Notes under the pieces: model-generated
Seen by the model: only the letters and a program-made list of their open reading frames with translations
Databases searched by the model: none
Told to the model about the DNA's origin: nothing
Program-made: the position numbers and the translations under genes
From: a virus
Direction: 5' to 3' (one strand)
IMG/VR virus record: IMGVR_UViG_3300027759_006101
Location: 62,001-126,000 of that record
Length of the DNA: 64,000 bases
Part shown: positions 44,865 through 54,053 of the stretch, piece by piece
How positions within the stretch are numbered: position 1 is the first letter of the stretch
Layout: each line of letters opens with the position of its first letter

Positions 44865-45062
44865 ATGAAAATAAATATAGACAGGGATATGTTGTTAACT
44901 GAATTATACGATTTACGGTCAGTTTTGGCTGAAGCATCATTAATTTCGGATGAGGCTAGAGTTGGCAAAGAAAAATTAGACAAAATTATAAATCTAATTA
45001 CAAATTGTCCTCAAGCTGAAGGCAACTCATCATATCCTAAGCCAAAGTTAAGGAGAGGGTAA
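44865..45062 (+). CDS. Small unknown coiled-coil protein
   Basis: 65 residues from the ATG at 44865 (MKINIDRDML). Helical, with a basic C-terminus (KPKLRRG). It overlaps the next gene by 1 base (TAATG). Not recognised. Confidence 0.5.
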   Translation: MKINIDRDMLLTELYDLRSVLAEASLISDEARVGKEKLDKIINLITNCPQAEGNSSYPKPKLRRG

Positions 45063-45301
45063 TGACACAGAATAGACTTAATGATTTGAATGAAAAAATA
45101 GAGAAAGAAACTATTTCTCTAAATGAAGTAGCTGAAATTTGTAGCGCTGCTTTAGAATCTTCCAGCAAGCATTCTAAAGATATCAAGAATATGCTTAAGA
45201 GTTTCGAAGAAAAATTATGTTCTTTAGAACAAAAAATCCAAGAATTAGAAGATAAATCTAATCTTGGATTTAGTGTAATTTTAGAAGATGAGGAAGACTA
45301 A
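45062..45301 (+). CDS. Small unknown coiled-coil protein
   Basis: 79 residues: coiled coil (LNDLNEKIEKETISL; LKSFEEKLCSLEQKIQELEDK) and an acidic end. Coupled to the gene before it. Convergent with the gene at 45298. Confidence 0.55.
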   Translation: MTQNRLNDLNEKIEKETISLNEVAEICSAALESSSKHSKDIKNMLKSFEEKLCSLEQKIQELEDKSNLGFSVILEDEED

Positions 45302-45765
45302 ACTTCCTCATCTCTAGTTTTAATTCTGACTACAAAAGGCTGGTCTGTTTCATAACTCGCCCAAGTATTAGAATCCAATTGATATACATCTGAGGATCCT
45401 GTATATGGACAAACAATATTGATATCGTCATCCATACTTTCGATAACTAAGTTTACAACTGCAATCCTATCTCTAATTTTTCTGTCAGTTGCTTCATTTG
45501 ATGTTGAGTCATAATCACTATCAATAAGCCCCAAAGAACGCTCACCTTCTTCTGTAAGGTCTTCATCATCAAAGTCATCTAATAAATCAATGTCATCAAT
45601 AGGCACTTCTATTTCTAACATTTGACCATCTTTCTCTACTAAAACAGTGTGAGTTTTCATATTGTGATAAGTATTATCAACATCCATCAATTCTGCTAAA
45701 GCTTCTTCTGATTGACGCTTAGCAGTAAGTTCATCTACTATAATGCCTTCTGTTTTTCTTTCCAT
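45298..45765 (-). CDS. Unknown acidic protein
   Basis: 155 residues, not recognised. A strongly acidic centre (DDIDLLDDFDDEDLTEEGE) and a strand-rich C-terminal part containing VCPYTGSSDVYQLD. It follows the exported-protein gene by 7 bases and converges on the plus-strand pair. No enzyme motif. Confidence 0.6.
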   Translation of the reverse strand: MERKTEGIIVDELTAKRQSEEALAELMDVDNTYHNMKTHTVLVEKDGQMLEIEVPIDDIDLLDDFDDEDLTEEGERSLGLIDSDYDSTSNEATDRKIRDRIAVVNLVIESMDDDINIVCPYTGSSDVYQLDSNTWASYETDQPFVVRIKTRDEEV

Positions 45766-45772
45766 AATATTC

Positions 45773-46618
45773 CTATGCCATATTATCAGTAAAATAATTT
45801 TTTAGTTGAAAATCTAATCTTATTGGGTAGTTCAATCCACCTAAAGGAATGAACGTAAATGTTTCAGCTTTGTTTTTTTCAACATAGACTGACAACACTT
45901 CATAAGTTTTTTTAGCTGGTAATAGTTTTGTCGTATGTATTATACCTCTATGAGAAAAAACAAGTATACCTTTTCCACCCCTTGGGGAAAATGAAAGTTT
46001 CAAAATTCCAGTCTGTTTTGGATATACTTGAATATTTATATTAGAGCCATACTGTCCATCAACTTTACCATCAATAATTTCACCAATATTAAAACTATTT
46101 TTTTGATCTAATGATAATGCAAAATTTTTATTTATTTCATAGTCAAGCTGATAAACATCTAGGCTATTTATTTTATTATTTTCATTACCGATTTTGCATA
46201 TGACATTTGTTCCCTTTTCAATTTCTCCTTCAAAAATTCCAGAAATAGTTTCTTCTGGTTCTAAGACAGAATATATATTAAGAAATGTGAATATGACAGG
46301 ATTTGTAAAAAAATTTTTTACCGCAAAAGCTCCTGCATATTCTGGGCTATTATGAGAACTAAATGATTTTTTCAGATTCTTTATTTTTTTATCTGATGTC
46401 ATATAAAATTTCTGATTTTTGTCAGTCCCATTTTTGTAATGGACAAAGTATCGAACTTTAGAATTACTTGTATATTTTTTTTGATGAAGTATTCCAGAGA
46501 TTTTAACTGTTTCGGGGTTATTCAAGTATAATAAATAATTATTATCCAAAGAATATAAAGATAATAGCAATACGACTATCGCCTTTACAGATAAGAAAAG
46601 TTTGTGAGTTAACGCCAT
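45773..46618 (-). CDS. Exported protein with N-terminal signal segment
   Basis: 281 residues from the ATG at 46618, chosen for GGGAGGA 6 bases upstream. The N-terminus THKLFLSVKAIVVLLLSL is a signal peptide or anchor. The mature part is beta-rich with little Cys (FVHYKNGTDKNQKFYM; FSPRGGKGILVFSHRG). It would act in the envelope or outside. It resembles a host-type secreted protein rather than a virion part; family not recognised. It is divergent from the 848-residue virion-like gene. Confidence 0.65.
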   Translation of the reverse strand: MALTHKLFLSVKAIVVLLLSLYSLDNNYLLYLNNPETVKISGILHQKKYTSNSKVRYFVHYKNGTDKNQKFYMTSDKKIKNLKKSFSSHNSPEYAGAFAVKNFFTNPVIFTFLNIYSVLEPEETISGIFEGEIEKGTNVICKIGNENNKINSLDVYQLDYEINKNFALSLDQKNSFNIGEIIDGKVDGQYGSNINIQVYPKQTGILKLSFSPRGGKGILVFSHRGIIHTTKLLPAKKTYEVLSVYVEKNKAETFTFIPLGGLNYPIRLDFQLKNYFTDNMA

Positions 46619-46724
46619 TGTTTCCTCCCTTAAGAATAACCTAACACACAATTATTTATTCTATATTGTAGGAGCAGAAACTTAGGGAGAAGAAAAAATA
46701 GATATATCACTTTCGAGTTCAACT

Positions 46725-49271
46725 ATGTTTAATTTCAAAAATTTCAAAACTGCCGCTGATTTAACAAAGAAAATCAATCCTCAAGACATTCCAGGAGCCA
46801 CTATTGAACAAAAGGCTGCCTATATTTCTGAGTACTTAGATAAAGAAATTGGCGAAAGATTAAAGTCTGGTGAAATAGACATTGATACCGCTTACAAACT
46901 TTTATCAGAGACTAAAGTTACTGGTGTTGCTGCAGACTTAGATTTTCTTGAAAAATATCGTTTCAACATTGCTCAATTACTTCAACAAGCAAGTTTTATA
47001 AAATCTGAAATGAGTGACACAGGATTAAATGTTGAACAAATTTCACAGTTGATTCTTAAGAAACTTCTGGAAAGAGTAAATCAAGTTTTTATTCCTGAAC
47101 TAGTTGAGCTTAACAGAACTGCTAAAAGGTCATCTGAAGAAGTTTTAAGACTGCTTTCAAACCTTACAACATACGAAGAGCCTGAACAAATCTCATCTAT
47201 CAAATTGTTTATTTCAAGAGAAATTGAACGTGAAATAAATGAAATAGTAAATGAATTCAAAGATATTAGAGAAAGAGCATTGAAGATTCGAGACTTCAAT
47301 GATTCCGATCTTTTGATTATGCTCACTCACACTCCCGTTGAATCTTTAAAAGTAATTTTTCCAGATAGAAGAAAAACAGGCGATACTCCATTACCGTCCA
47401 AATTTAATGATCCTGAAGTAGTAAGACAAGTAGAATTTGCCAACGATGAAGTTCAAAAGTTAGCAAGAAAAGTTACTTTAAAAGGCGATGCAGGATGGGC
47501 TAAAGTATTGGGTCTTTCTGAAAAATTACCTCAGGAAGAACTTGAAAAATGGAAGCGTTTGATTGAACATCCAATAAAGTTTAATCTTTATGAGATTGTA
47601 AAGAATGCTGGTTTGATGAGTGCTGGTTTAAGTGAAGACAGAACAGAAAAACCAGAAGCTGTAAGAAATGCAGGATTCAGAAATCCTGTGTTGAGAGAGA
47701 GATACTATTCTGTGTTTAGACCACAGTTAGATCCATCTACGGGTAGACCATTCTTATCAGAATCCGAAATGAGATATATGGATGAAAAATTTGGTGGTAA
47801 ATCTCCAAGTGAATTACCATTTGATATAGACGATAGATTAAACTTCATCAAAAGATCGCAGTCTGGTCTCAGAAATAAATATACCCTAGACAGACTGTAC
47901 GAATTTATTTCAGAAGGTTATGATGGGCAACAACTTAAGACCTTAGTCTTATCTAACAATATACCATTAGATCAAGCAGGATTGGCTATTCAGTTTTATT
48001 TTAGAGTAATTTGCAAAAGCGACAGAGACTTGTTCTTGAGAGACTTACGAACTTTGGGCCTTGAAGAACATTATGGCGCTTTGTCTGAAGTTGGATTAGA
48101 AGTAGACGAAAGTTATGAAGCTGTGAGATTAACTGTCAACTCCAATCAAGAATACAAAATAATCAAAGTTTTAAGAAATGAATTTGGCATTGATGCAGTA
48201 CCTTTTCCTGTTTTGATTCCTGTTCCTACTGACTGTCCAACAAATACTGAAAATTTTGACATCGACTTTATGATATTTGTAGATGTATTAGATTACATTG
48301 ACCCAGAAACATTTCAGCCAAAGATTACTCAAAAGGCAGTTTTTGTCGGAGAATATTTTGGCTTTAACAGTGACAAAGAAAAAGAGATAGTAGATAGGGG
48401 GCGTCCTTGGGTCACTCCTGAAGGAAAAGTTTTCACACCGGCACCTAAGATTAGTACAGTCACAGGAGAAGTCTTAAAAAGATATTCTCCATTAGAGCCT
48501 GGTAAAAAATCTAGAGAAGGCCATATTTACGACTTGAAGACTATGTGGAAAAAGTTTACTTATAACACAGTCTCTCACATAATGGGCGCAGATGCATTAT
48601 ATTTTGATGATGCTGACTTAAAAATTCCTTATAAGTCAATTGCTCAAAAGTTAGATGATAAGGACATTATTTACAATTATTCTGGCTGTTCAAATGCTAA
48701 TGACTTATGTAAGGCTAAAAAGATGATTGAAAACAGCACTGCATTTGAATTAAAAGAAAACTTAAATAATCCAGAATATCATCAAAGAAATGTTTATAAT
48801 GAAAAAAATAAATGTATTAGGCTTGTTGACAGTATTGTTATAAACTTCAAATTTCAAAAAGTATTGCGCAGAGTAAAAAAAGAATTTATTGGAAAAAGTG
48901 GATTTGATAGACAAACAATGTTCTTTCACAGAGAGTATATGGACTCTCTACGTAATAATGTTCAGAATGCGCTTAGAATATTAAGCAGTAATAAAGCTAG
49001 TATGCAAGAAAAACTTTCAGCTCAACAAGCCATAGAAAGAAATCAAGCTGAAATGAGAAGCTTAGAATATTCACCTCTTTATGCATTCAAACAAAGATAC
49101 GAAGAATTGCTAAAACAACCTGAAATTGCTGGAACTCTGAATCAATTAAATCAATTAAGAGAAGCAATTTTAAGTGAAGATGTAGAGCCAACTCTTAGCA
49201 ATGTTAGAGGATTGATGTTGCAAATTGATGAGGGAATTTTTGGTTTTGTGCCTAATCCTGAACAATCATAA
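46725..49271 (+). CDS. Large virion-like protein with possible PD-(D/E)xK nuclease core
   Basis: 848 residues. The N-terminus FKNFKTAADLTKKI resembles the AQ/AD tags. Residues 1-200 are helical and coiled. Around residues 500-560: FDIDFMIFVDVLDYIDPE, then KAVFVGEYFGFNSDKEKE. This 'D-I-D-F / V-G-E-Y-F-G / K' pattern resembles a restriction-endonuclease-like core. The C-terminal 150 residues are helical. It is the first gene of the main plus-strand late-type run. Its role could be a portal- or tail-associated protein or an injected nuclease; not certain. Confidence 0.55.
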   Translation: MFNFKNFKTAADLTKKINPQDIPGATIEQKAAYISEYLDKEIGERLKSGEIDIDTAYKLLSETKVTGVAADLDFLEKYRFNIAQLLQQASFIKSEMSDTGLNVEQISQLILKKLLERVNQVFIPELVELNRTAKRSSEEVLRLLSNLTTYEEPEQISSIKLFISREIEREINEIVNEFKDIRERALKIRDFNDSDLLIMLTHTPVESLKVIFPDRRKTGDTPLPSKFNDPEVVRQVEFANDEVQKLARKVTLKGDAGWAKVLGLSEKLPQEELEKWKRLIEHPIKFNLYEIVKNAGLMSAGLSEDRTEKPEAVRNAGFRNPVLRERYYSVFRPQLDPSTGRPFLSESEMRYMDEKFGGKSPSELPFDIDDRLNFIKRSQSGLRNKYTLDRLYEFISEGYDGQQLKTLVLSNNIPLDQAGLAIQFYFRVICKSDRDLFLRDLRTLGLEEHYGALSEVGLEVDESYEAVRLTVNSNQEYKIIKVLRNEFGIDAVPFPVLIPVPTDCPTNTENFDIDFMIFVDVLDYIDPETFQPKITQKAVFVGEYFGFNSDKEKEIVDRGRPWVTPEGKVFTPAPKISTVTGEVLKRYSPLEPGKKSREGHIYDLKTMWKKFTYNTVSHIMGADALYFDDADLKIPYKSIAQKLDDKDIIYNYSGCSNANDLCKAKKMIENSTAFELKENLNNPEYHQRNVYNEKNKCIRLVDSIVINFKFQKVLRRVKKEFIGKSGFDRQTMFFHREYMDSLRNNVQNALRILSSNKASMQEKLSAQQAIERNQAEMRSLEYSPLYAFKQRYEELLKQPEIAGTLNQLNQLREAILSEDVEPTLSNVRGLMLQIDEGIFGFVPNPEQS

Positions 49272-49273
49272 AA

Positions 49274-50197
49274 ATGGGAATTTATACTTCTACTCATATT
49301 GGTAAATGGCATTGGCTAAAATATGACGGCTATGCAATATTGACAGAGCAATTTTCTAGTCAAATTCAAAGAGCAATTCAGCCAAAGAAATTACTTATGG
49401 GTGATGGTGGAACTCACGTAATATCTCATAATGGAATTGAAAATACTGTATCTCTTCAGTCCAGCGTATTACTTAGAAATAGCCTTAGAGATTCTTTTAA
49501 GGGGCCAAACAATAATGATGGGCAATTGCATATTGTTGAAGCTCCTATGCAATCATCTTATTTATATAGAGATGTCTTTGATTTACTGATATCTGATTTT
49601 GAAAGAATCAGAGCATTTATAATTACATTTAATCCATACAATAATAGAACTTATGGCACTGGAATAGGTTCAAGAAATTTATTAACTTCTGCTTCTATCA
49701 ATATTTCTAATGGCGTTACTTGTTCACTAAATTACAATTGTTTGTTTGATCAGTTTGTTGAAATACAATTTGCAGATGTTTTCCCAACCAATTATGATTT
49801 TTTAGCCAGAACTGCTAAGAACTACGACTGTAAATTCTTTGTAACTGATGATCCAACAACATCATATAAAATTCTTTCTGCAGACATAAATATTAGTGTG
49901 AATTACAGCAAGATTTATCTAATAAATCAAGAATCAGAGTATCCATTATATGGACCAGAGACATATGATGTTTCTGGAACATTAAAAATACCTGCGCAAA
50001 ACTGGTACACAATTAGAAACTTTTTCAACGCAACCAACAATCGGCAAATGATAGCTAAAAAGGTTAACTTCTCTATTTTAGTAGGCACAAGATATTTAAG
50101 ATTAGGGCAAGTATTAGTTGAAGATAAAGTGGAATTCTCAATGTCTGATGGATTGATGACAGCTACAATTTCTTTCAAGGGTTTTGCGAGATTATAA
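49274..50197 (+). CDS. Probable tail tube or baseplate-type protein (paralogue 1)
   Basis: 307 residues, beta-rich. It shares its plan with the next gene: an N-terminal 'L--DGY-IL' segment (LKYDGYAILTEQFSSQI, MGDGGTHVIS) and the C-terminal YLRLGQVLVEDKVEFSMSDG then ATISFKGFARL. The repeated beta-rich design of two adjacent genes fits tail tube-like or adaptor proteins; this is inference without a diagnostic motif. The stop overlaps the next ATG (TAATG). Confidence 0.5.
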   Translation: MGIYTSTHIGKWHWLKYDGYAILTEQFSSQIQRAIQPKKLLMGDGGTHVISHNGIENTVSLQSSVLLRNSLRDSFKGPNNNDGQLHIVEAPMQSSYLYRDVFDLLISDFERIRAFIITFNPYNNRTYGTGIGSRNLLTSASINISNGVTCSLNYNCLFDQFVEIQFADVFPTNYDFLARTAKNYDCKFFVTDDPTTSYKILSADINISVNYSKIYLINQESEYPLYGPETYDVSGTLKIPAQNWYTIRNFFNATNNRQMIAKKVNFSILVGTRYLRLGQVLVEDKVEFSMSDGLMTATISFKGFARL

Positions 50198-51141
50198 TGC
50201 CAATTTTATCAACAGAATTATTAGCGAATTACTACACTCTTCTTTTGAATGGCAAAAGATATATTCTTGATTCTTGGAATGAGAATATGCAACAAGATGT
50301 TTCCGAAAAATCTTTTATTCAAGGAGACATTGGATCAAGAATAGTTGAGTTTTCTAATCCATTTCATCAAGCAACAATGAATGGGCCAATATTGATTCTT
50401 AAAGATTTAGATGCTGAATTAGATTATGCAGGAAATCAAAATCAAACTCTTAGAGATCAACCTACTGGTCTTTACGATATATACGACTTGATCATAGACA
50501 ACTTAAATACTATTTCAAGACCACTTGTAAATAATAGCAATGAATATATTGCACCAGAACTGCTACCCTTTTTTTTAGACAGTGCAACCATTTCCCTTAA
50601 TTCATCCGAAGTTAGTACTACTGCGACTATGACAAGTATCTATCCTAGAGGATTTATGGCAGATGACTTCTCGCTTACAACTCCTTCAACTGGCTATAAA
50701 CTCTACGGAGAAACTAGAATTATGGGAAGATTTGTAAAATTTTGGGATTTTAGATTAAGATTGTTTGGTGATCATTACGCTATGACTCAAGCAACAATTA
50801 ATGTAAAAGTAGTTTCTGAAAAAGTTACAAATATTGGAAATAATTTTACTAATGGAAACGTCACTCCTGATTTCATAATTACTGGATATTCTATATCAGG
50901 GGATGCAATGATTTCTATTTCCACACAACAATTACAAAGTTTAAGGTTATATCAAGGCCCAGGATATTTTAGTGTTTTTCAAAATTCAATAGGCTTGGGT
51001 TTGATTGACAATTATCGAGGCAATAGAGTTTTTGATTTTGGTAGTTTCTTAGTTCCTCCAAGAGTTGAATTTGATATGCGTTCAGGTCAATTAAATCAAG
51101 CACGAGTTTCATTTCAAGCATTTGTACGTCGGTCTTATTAA
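50197..51141 (+). CDS. Probable tail tube or baseplate-type protein (paralogue 2)
   Basis: 314 residues, related to the previous gene. LNGKRYILDSWNENMQQDV and GDIGSRIVEF near the start, and GSFLVPPRVEFDMRSG then ARVSFQAFVR at the end, align by eye with the corresponding parts of the first paralogue. Tandem duplication with strong divergence. Probably a virion structural protein. Confidence 0.5.
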   Translation: MPILSTELLANYYTLLLNGKRYILDSWNENMQQDVSEKSFIQGDIGSRIVEFSNPFHQATMNGPILILKDLDAELDYAGNQNQTLRDQPTGLYDIYDLIIDNLNTISRPLVNNSNEYIAPELLPFFLDSATISLNSSEVSTTATMTSIYPRGFMADDFSLTTPSTGYKLYGETRIMGRFVKFWDFRLRLFGDHYAMTQATINVKVVSEKVTNIGNNFTNGNVTPDFIITGYSISGDAMISISTQQLQSLRLYQGPGYFSVFQNSIGLGLIDNYRGNRVFDFGSFLVPPRVEFDMRSGQLNQARVSFQAFVRRSY

Positions 51142-51156
51142 TGTACAAGTCTTGAT

Positions 51157-51657
51157 ATGGACGAAATATTAAGATTTACAATTCCTGGCAATCCTGTTAC
51201 TAAAAAAACCCATCAAAGAATTATGCGTGTTGGTGGATATCCTCGCATTTTTCCCTCAAAACAATACGAAGAGTATGAGAAATATTGTAGATCTTATTGT
51301 TTGGATGTTTGGAAAAATCAAGGCAAAGAACCTATTAAATATGGTGTTGCAATTCAAATTAAAGTTTGGCTTTCTCGATGGATTCTTCCAGATCACGTTG
51401 GTATTTTGCAGTCTATTGGTGACATTCTAGAAAAATGGAGTGTTATTGATAATGATAAATATATTCATTGGACTGACACTGATGCAAATAATGTCCGTGA
51501 GCATTGGTTCCAAGGTATAGATAAGGAAAATCCAAGAATAGAAATAACAATCTTTCGCTTTAAACATCTTTACGAAGACTACACCCAGGAAAAAGATGAA
51601 AAAGAAGCTGCAAAGTTAGAAAGAAAAAAAATTAGAGAAAGCAAAAAAACTGGATAA
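51157..51657 (+). CDS. RusA-like Holliday junction resolvase
   Basis: 166 residues. The start IPGNPVTKKTHQRIM fits the RusA N-terminus ('ipG-P--KkR'). A central WILPDHVGILQSIGDILEKW then SVIDNDKYI corresponds to the RusA 'D-DN--K---DaL----v--DD--I' block, with first and later Asp present but the 'DN' replaced by 'HV'. A Lys-rich C-terminal extension follows. It would resolve branched DNA before packaging. The changed motif makes activity uncertain. Confidence 0.7.
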   Translation: MDEILRFTIPGNPVTKKTHQRIMRVGGYPRIFPSKQYEEYEKYCRSYCLDVWKNQGKEPIKYGVAIQIKVWLSRWILPDHVGILQSIGDILEKWSVIDNDKYIHWTDTDANNVREHWFQGIDKENPRIEITIFRFKHLYEDYTQEKDEKEAAKLERKKIRESKKTG

Positions 51658-51662
51658 TAAAA

Positions 51663-51935
51663 ATGATTATTATAGTAAATTTCGGAGTCAATGAAGACTT
51701 TTCCGAAACACCTCTATTAGATAATTTGTGGCAAACACTTTCAGTATGTAAATATTTTGAATCTTTGCCTGAACTTTGGAAATTAAATGATTTATATTCT
51801 GATAGTGTCTGTAAATATTTAGATATTAGAAAAACTCAATTAATTTACACAAGGCTTTGGGGAATTGATATCGATCAATCTAATAATGTTGGTCTAATTG
51901 CAAAAGAAAAATTCTATCCATTAATTAAGACATAA
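51663..51935 (+). CDS. Small unknown protein
   Basis: 90 residues, not recognised. Five bases after the RusA-like gene and followed by a terminator, so it ends this operon. Confidence 0.55.
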   Translation: MIIIVNFGVNEDFSETPLLDNLWQTLSVCKYFESLPELWKLNDLYSDSVCKYLDIRKTQLIYTRLWGIDIDQSNNVGLIAKEKFYPLIKT

Positions 51936-51964
51936 AAAAAAGCAGACAAAAGTCTGCTTTTTTT
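51935..51964. terminator. Bidirectional intrinsic terminator
   Basis: AGCAGAC / GTCTGCT stem with loop AAAA, flanked by A and T runs. Between the convergent genes ending at 51935 and 51980. Confidence 0.92.
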
Positions 51965-51979
51965 ATTTAGAAAAGAACC

Positions 51980-52312
51980 TTATGCATTTGGAACAATGAA
52001 GTGAGGCTCAGAATCTACAATTGTAAACTCTCCGGCAATTCCAAGAGGAGTTACAATTTCTCGCATTCGCTCTTGGAGAGCTGATGAATTCTCATTCAAA
52101 GCTTCATTAAGAGCATTGAGTTGTTGCTGAGCTTGTTGCAACTGGGATGCATATTGCTGAGCAACATTGACAAATTCAAGAACATCAGCCTTCTGAGCCT
52201 TAAGCTCAAGCAATGACTGGCGCATAGAAACCAACTCTAAATACTCATCGTGAGTAATTGTAGGGCGCTCTTCGCTTACTTCGACTTCTGAGTCAACTGC
52301 ATTTTCATCCAT
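51980..52312 (-). CDS. Small coiled-coil protein
   Basis: 110 residues. Acidic N-terminus, then a Gln/Leu-rich coiled coil (YASQLQQAQQQLNALNEAL), then a short strand tail. GAGG lies 11 bases upstream of the ATG. Possibly a scaffold-like or chaperone-like accessory protein; not recognised. It is alone on the minus strand. Confidence 0.6.
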   Translation of the reverse strand: MDENAVDSEVEVSEERPTITHDEYLELVSMRQSLLELKAQKADVLEFVNVAQQYASQLQQAQQQLNALNEALNENSSALQERMREIVTPLGIAGEFTIVDSEPHFIVPNA

Positions 52313-52329
52313 TTGTTATATAACCTCGA

Positions 52330-52341
52330 GATCAATTGATC
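52330..52341. promoter_or_regulatory. 12-bp perfect palindrome in a divergent region
   Basis: GATCAATTGATC lies between the divergent genes starting at 52312 (minus) and 52438 (plus). Candidate operator; also contains two GATC sites. Confidence 0.3.
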
Positions 52342-52377
52342 AAATTTATGTTACCTGATTTTTTTGTAAATGTAAAC

Positions 52378-52406
52378 TTGTTTTTTGTATTTTTTTCAGG
52401 TATGAT
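52378..52406 (+). promoter_or_regulatory. Sigma-70-type promoter for the PD-(D/E)xK nuclease gene
   Basis: TTGTTT (52378-52383), exactly 17 bases, TATGAT (52401-52406). The gene starts at 52438. Confidence 0.65.
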
Positions 52407-52437
52407 CGACATGTATGTTTATACAGAAAGTTGAAAT

Positions 52438-53127
52438 ATGAAAACAATTTTGCTTAGCCCGTCCGATTTAGCGTTCTTATATGAAGAAAGTCACTGGGGG
52501 TTTTATCAAAAGTACACTTCAGGTATCAAAAGACCTCCAGTCATTATACCCAAAGTTTTTACTACTATAGATGTTCTCACTAAGTTGACATTCTTGAACA
52601 AGAGTATGGTCAATTTTGACTCATCATTTCCTGATGCTTTACTTGTAGACGCTGACAAATGGGTTAAGAGCAAGTCTATTAGCAATCCAGATTATCCTGA
52701 TATCGAAATTTGTGTCAGGGGTAAAATTGATGGTTTATTGCGCTATTCTGATATGTCTCACAGTGTCATCGATTTCAAAACCTGTGAGATTAATGAGATA
52801 ACATTAGCCAAATACATCAGGCAATTGTCTTGTTATGCATACGCTTTGAGATACCCAAACTCTTCAATAGATTATTCAGTTTCTGTGAATGAAAAAATTG
52901 GATTGTTTGTTTTTCAACCCAATTCCTTTGATGTGACTCAAGAAGGAGCTGCGAATTTAAGTGGAGACTTCAAATATATCGAATACACCTGGGATGAAGA
53001 TGATTTTGTAGAATACATTAGAAATAAAATTATCCCTTTACTGGCTGGAAAAGAACCTGAGCCTAAAGAAAGTGATCCTTGTTGGGCTTATCTCAAGCAA
53101 TTTGGATTTGCTTACGAGGAAGAATAA
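52438..53127 (+). CDS. PD-(D/E)xK nuclease
   Basis: 229 residues. The core is VRGKIDGLL (Asp), SVIDFKTC (D-x-K) and KYIRQLSCYAYAL (Q-x(3)-Y), the RecB/Cas4-like nuclease order. No Cys cluster for an iron-sulphur site is seen, so it is closer to lambda-exonuclease or PDDEXK_1-type proteins. It has its own host-type promoter and terminator, so it may be expressed early. The likely role is DNA end processing or host DNA breakdown. Confidence 0.85.
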   Translation: MKTILLSPSDLAFLYEESHWGFYQKYTSGIKRPPVIIPKVFTTIDVLTKLTFLNKSMVNFDSSFPDALLVDADKWVKSKSISNPDYPDIEICVRGKIDGLLRYSDMSHSVIDFKTCEINEITLAKYIRQLSCYAYALRYPNSSIDYSVSVNEKIGLFVFQPNSFDVTQEGAANLSGDFKYIEYTWDEDDFVEYIRNKIIPLLAGKEPEPKESDPCWAYLKQFGFAYEEE

Positions 53128-53132
53128 TTTAG

Positions 53133-53166
53133 AAAAGAGAATTGAAACTATATCAATTCTCTTTTT
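53133..53166 (+). terminator. Intrinsic terminator after the PD-(D/E)xK nuclease gene
   Basis: AAAAGAGAATTGA / TCAATTCTCTTTT, 13-bp stem and T run. Confidence 0.88.
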
Positions 53167-53183
53167 GTTATAATTTATTTAGT

Positions 53184-54053
53184 ATGAAAACGACAACCAA
53201 AATTACATATAACCACAAACTTGCTCAATCTAAAGAAAGTTGGGAAACAAATTTCTTAAGTAAAATCAATAACGCTAATTCACTGTTATATTTAGCAGCT
53301 ATCAAATCAAATAATTATGCTAAGATAGATGATAAATATTACACAGAAGAAAACAAGCCAAAAATTTTATCAACTTTGGATGGCATTGTTAGCGCACCTT
53401 ACAACCAAAGATTTCACAAAGTATTTGAAACATTTTTAGCAGAAGCTAAAGCTAAACTTGATAGTAAAATTGCTGGAAATGCATCTGCAACTCAGTCAAC
53501 AAAACAGCAGCCAGCTCAACAACAGCAACAACCAGGTGTCGCAGTAAGTCAAACCCCAGATGGCAAAACTAAGTTTACTTCTAGTGTTCAAACATACGAA
53601 GGCGATCAAATAAGAGATATCTTTGCTAAAGCTCAACTTATTTTAGATAACGATCCTCAGCAGTTTAGACAGCTTTGGCCAGGATTGAGGAAACAGGTTG
53701 TTGCTCTTTGGCAGTATACTGACGATAATGAAAAAATTGAGTTTAATTCACAATTAAGAAATTTTGATCTAAAAATAAACTTGATGAATAATCCTCAAGG
53801 CGGAGACACTACATCAAGAGGTACTTTCTTCGCATACAGGTTTGAAGATCTAGTCCCTCAATTATATAACGCTCTTAGAATGAATGATGTCACGCAGGCT
53901 AATGATGTTGTCTCTAAAATTCAAGTATTGCGTGATAAAGACCCTCGTTATGAGCCATATATTACTGAAAGCAGAAAGTTGAATTTAGATATTTCCAGGT
54001 ATAATGGAAGAAATATAGGCACTGATGCTGCTAAAGTTAACACTATCAGATAA
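53184..54053 (+). CDS. Virion-like protein with N-terminal 'YNHKLAQ' tag
   Basis: 289 residues from the ATG at 53184; the upstream start at 53142 would lie in the terminator. The N-terminal KITYNHKLAQSKESW resembles the AQ tags. A Gln/Ala-rich linker (KQQPAQQQQQPG) splits two helical domains. No catalytic motif. There is no Shine-Dalgarno sequence; TATAAT sits at 53169-53174, so the mRNA may be almost leaderless. Confidence 0.65.
   Translation: MKTTTKITYNHKLAQSKESWETNFLSKINNANSLLYLAAIKSNNYAKIDDKYYTEENKPKILSTLDGIVSAPYNQRFHKVFETFLAEAKAKLDSKIAGNASATQSTKQQPAQQQQQPGVAVSQTPDGKTKFTSSVQTYEGDQIRDIFAKAQLILDNDPQQFRQLWPGLRKQVVALWQYTDDNEKIEFNSQLRNFDLKINLMNNPQGGDTTSRGTFFAYRFEDLVPQLYNALRMNDVTQANDVVSKIQVLRDKDPRYEPYITESRKLNLDISRYNGRNIGTDAAKVNTIR

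Noticed and set aside
52315-52346. Minus-strand promoter TTGATC-N17-TATAAC before the gene at 52312
   Set aside because: Transcription would start inside the coding sequence, and the gene has a normal GAGG ribosome site further upstream.
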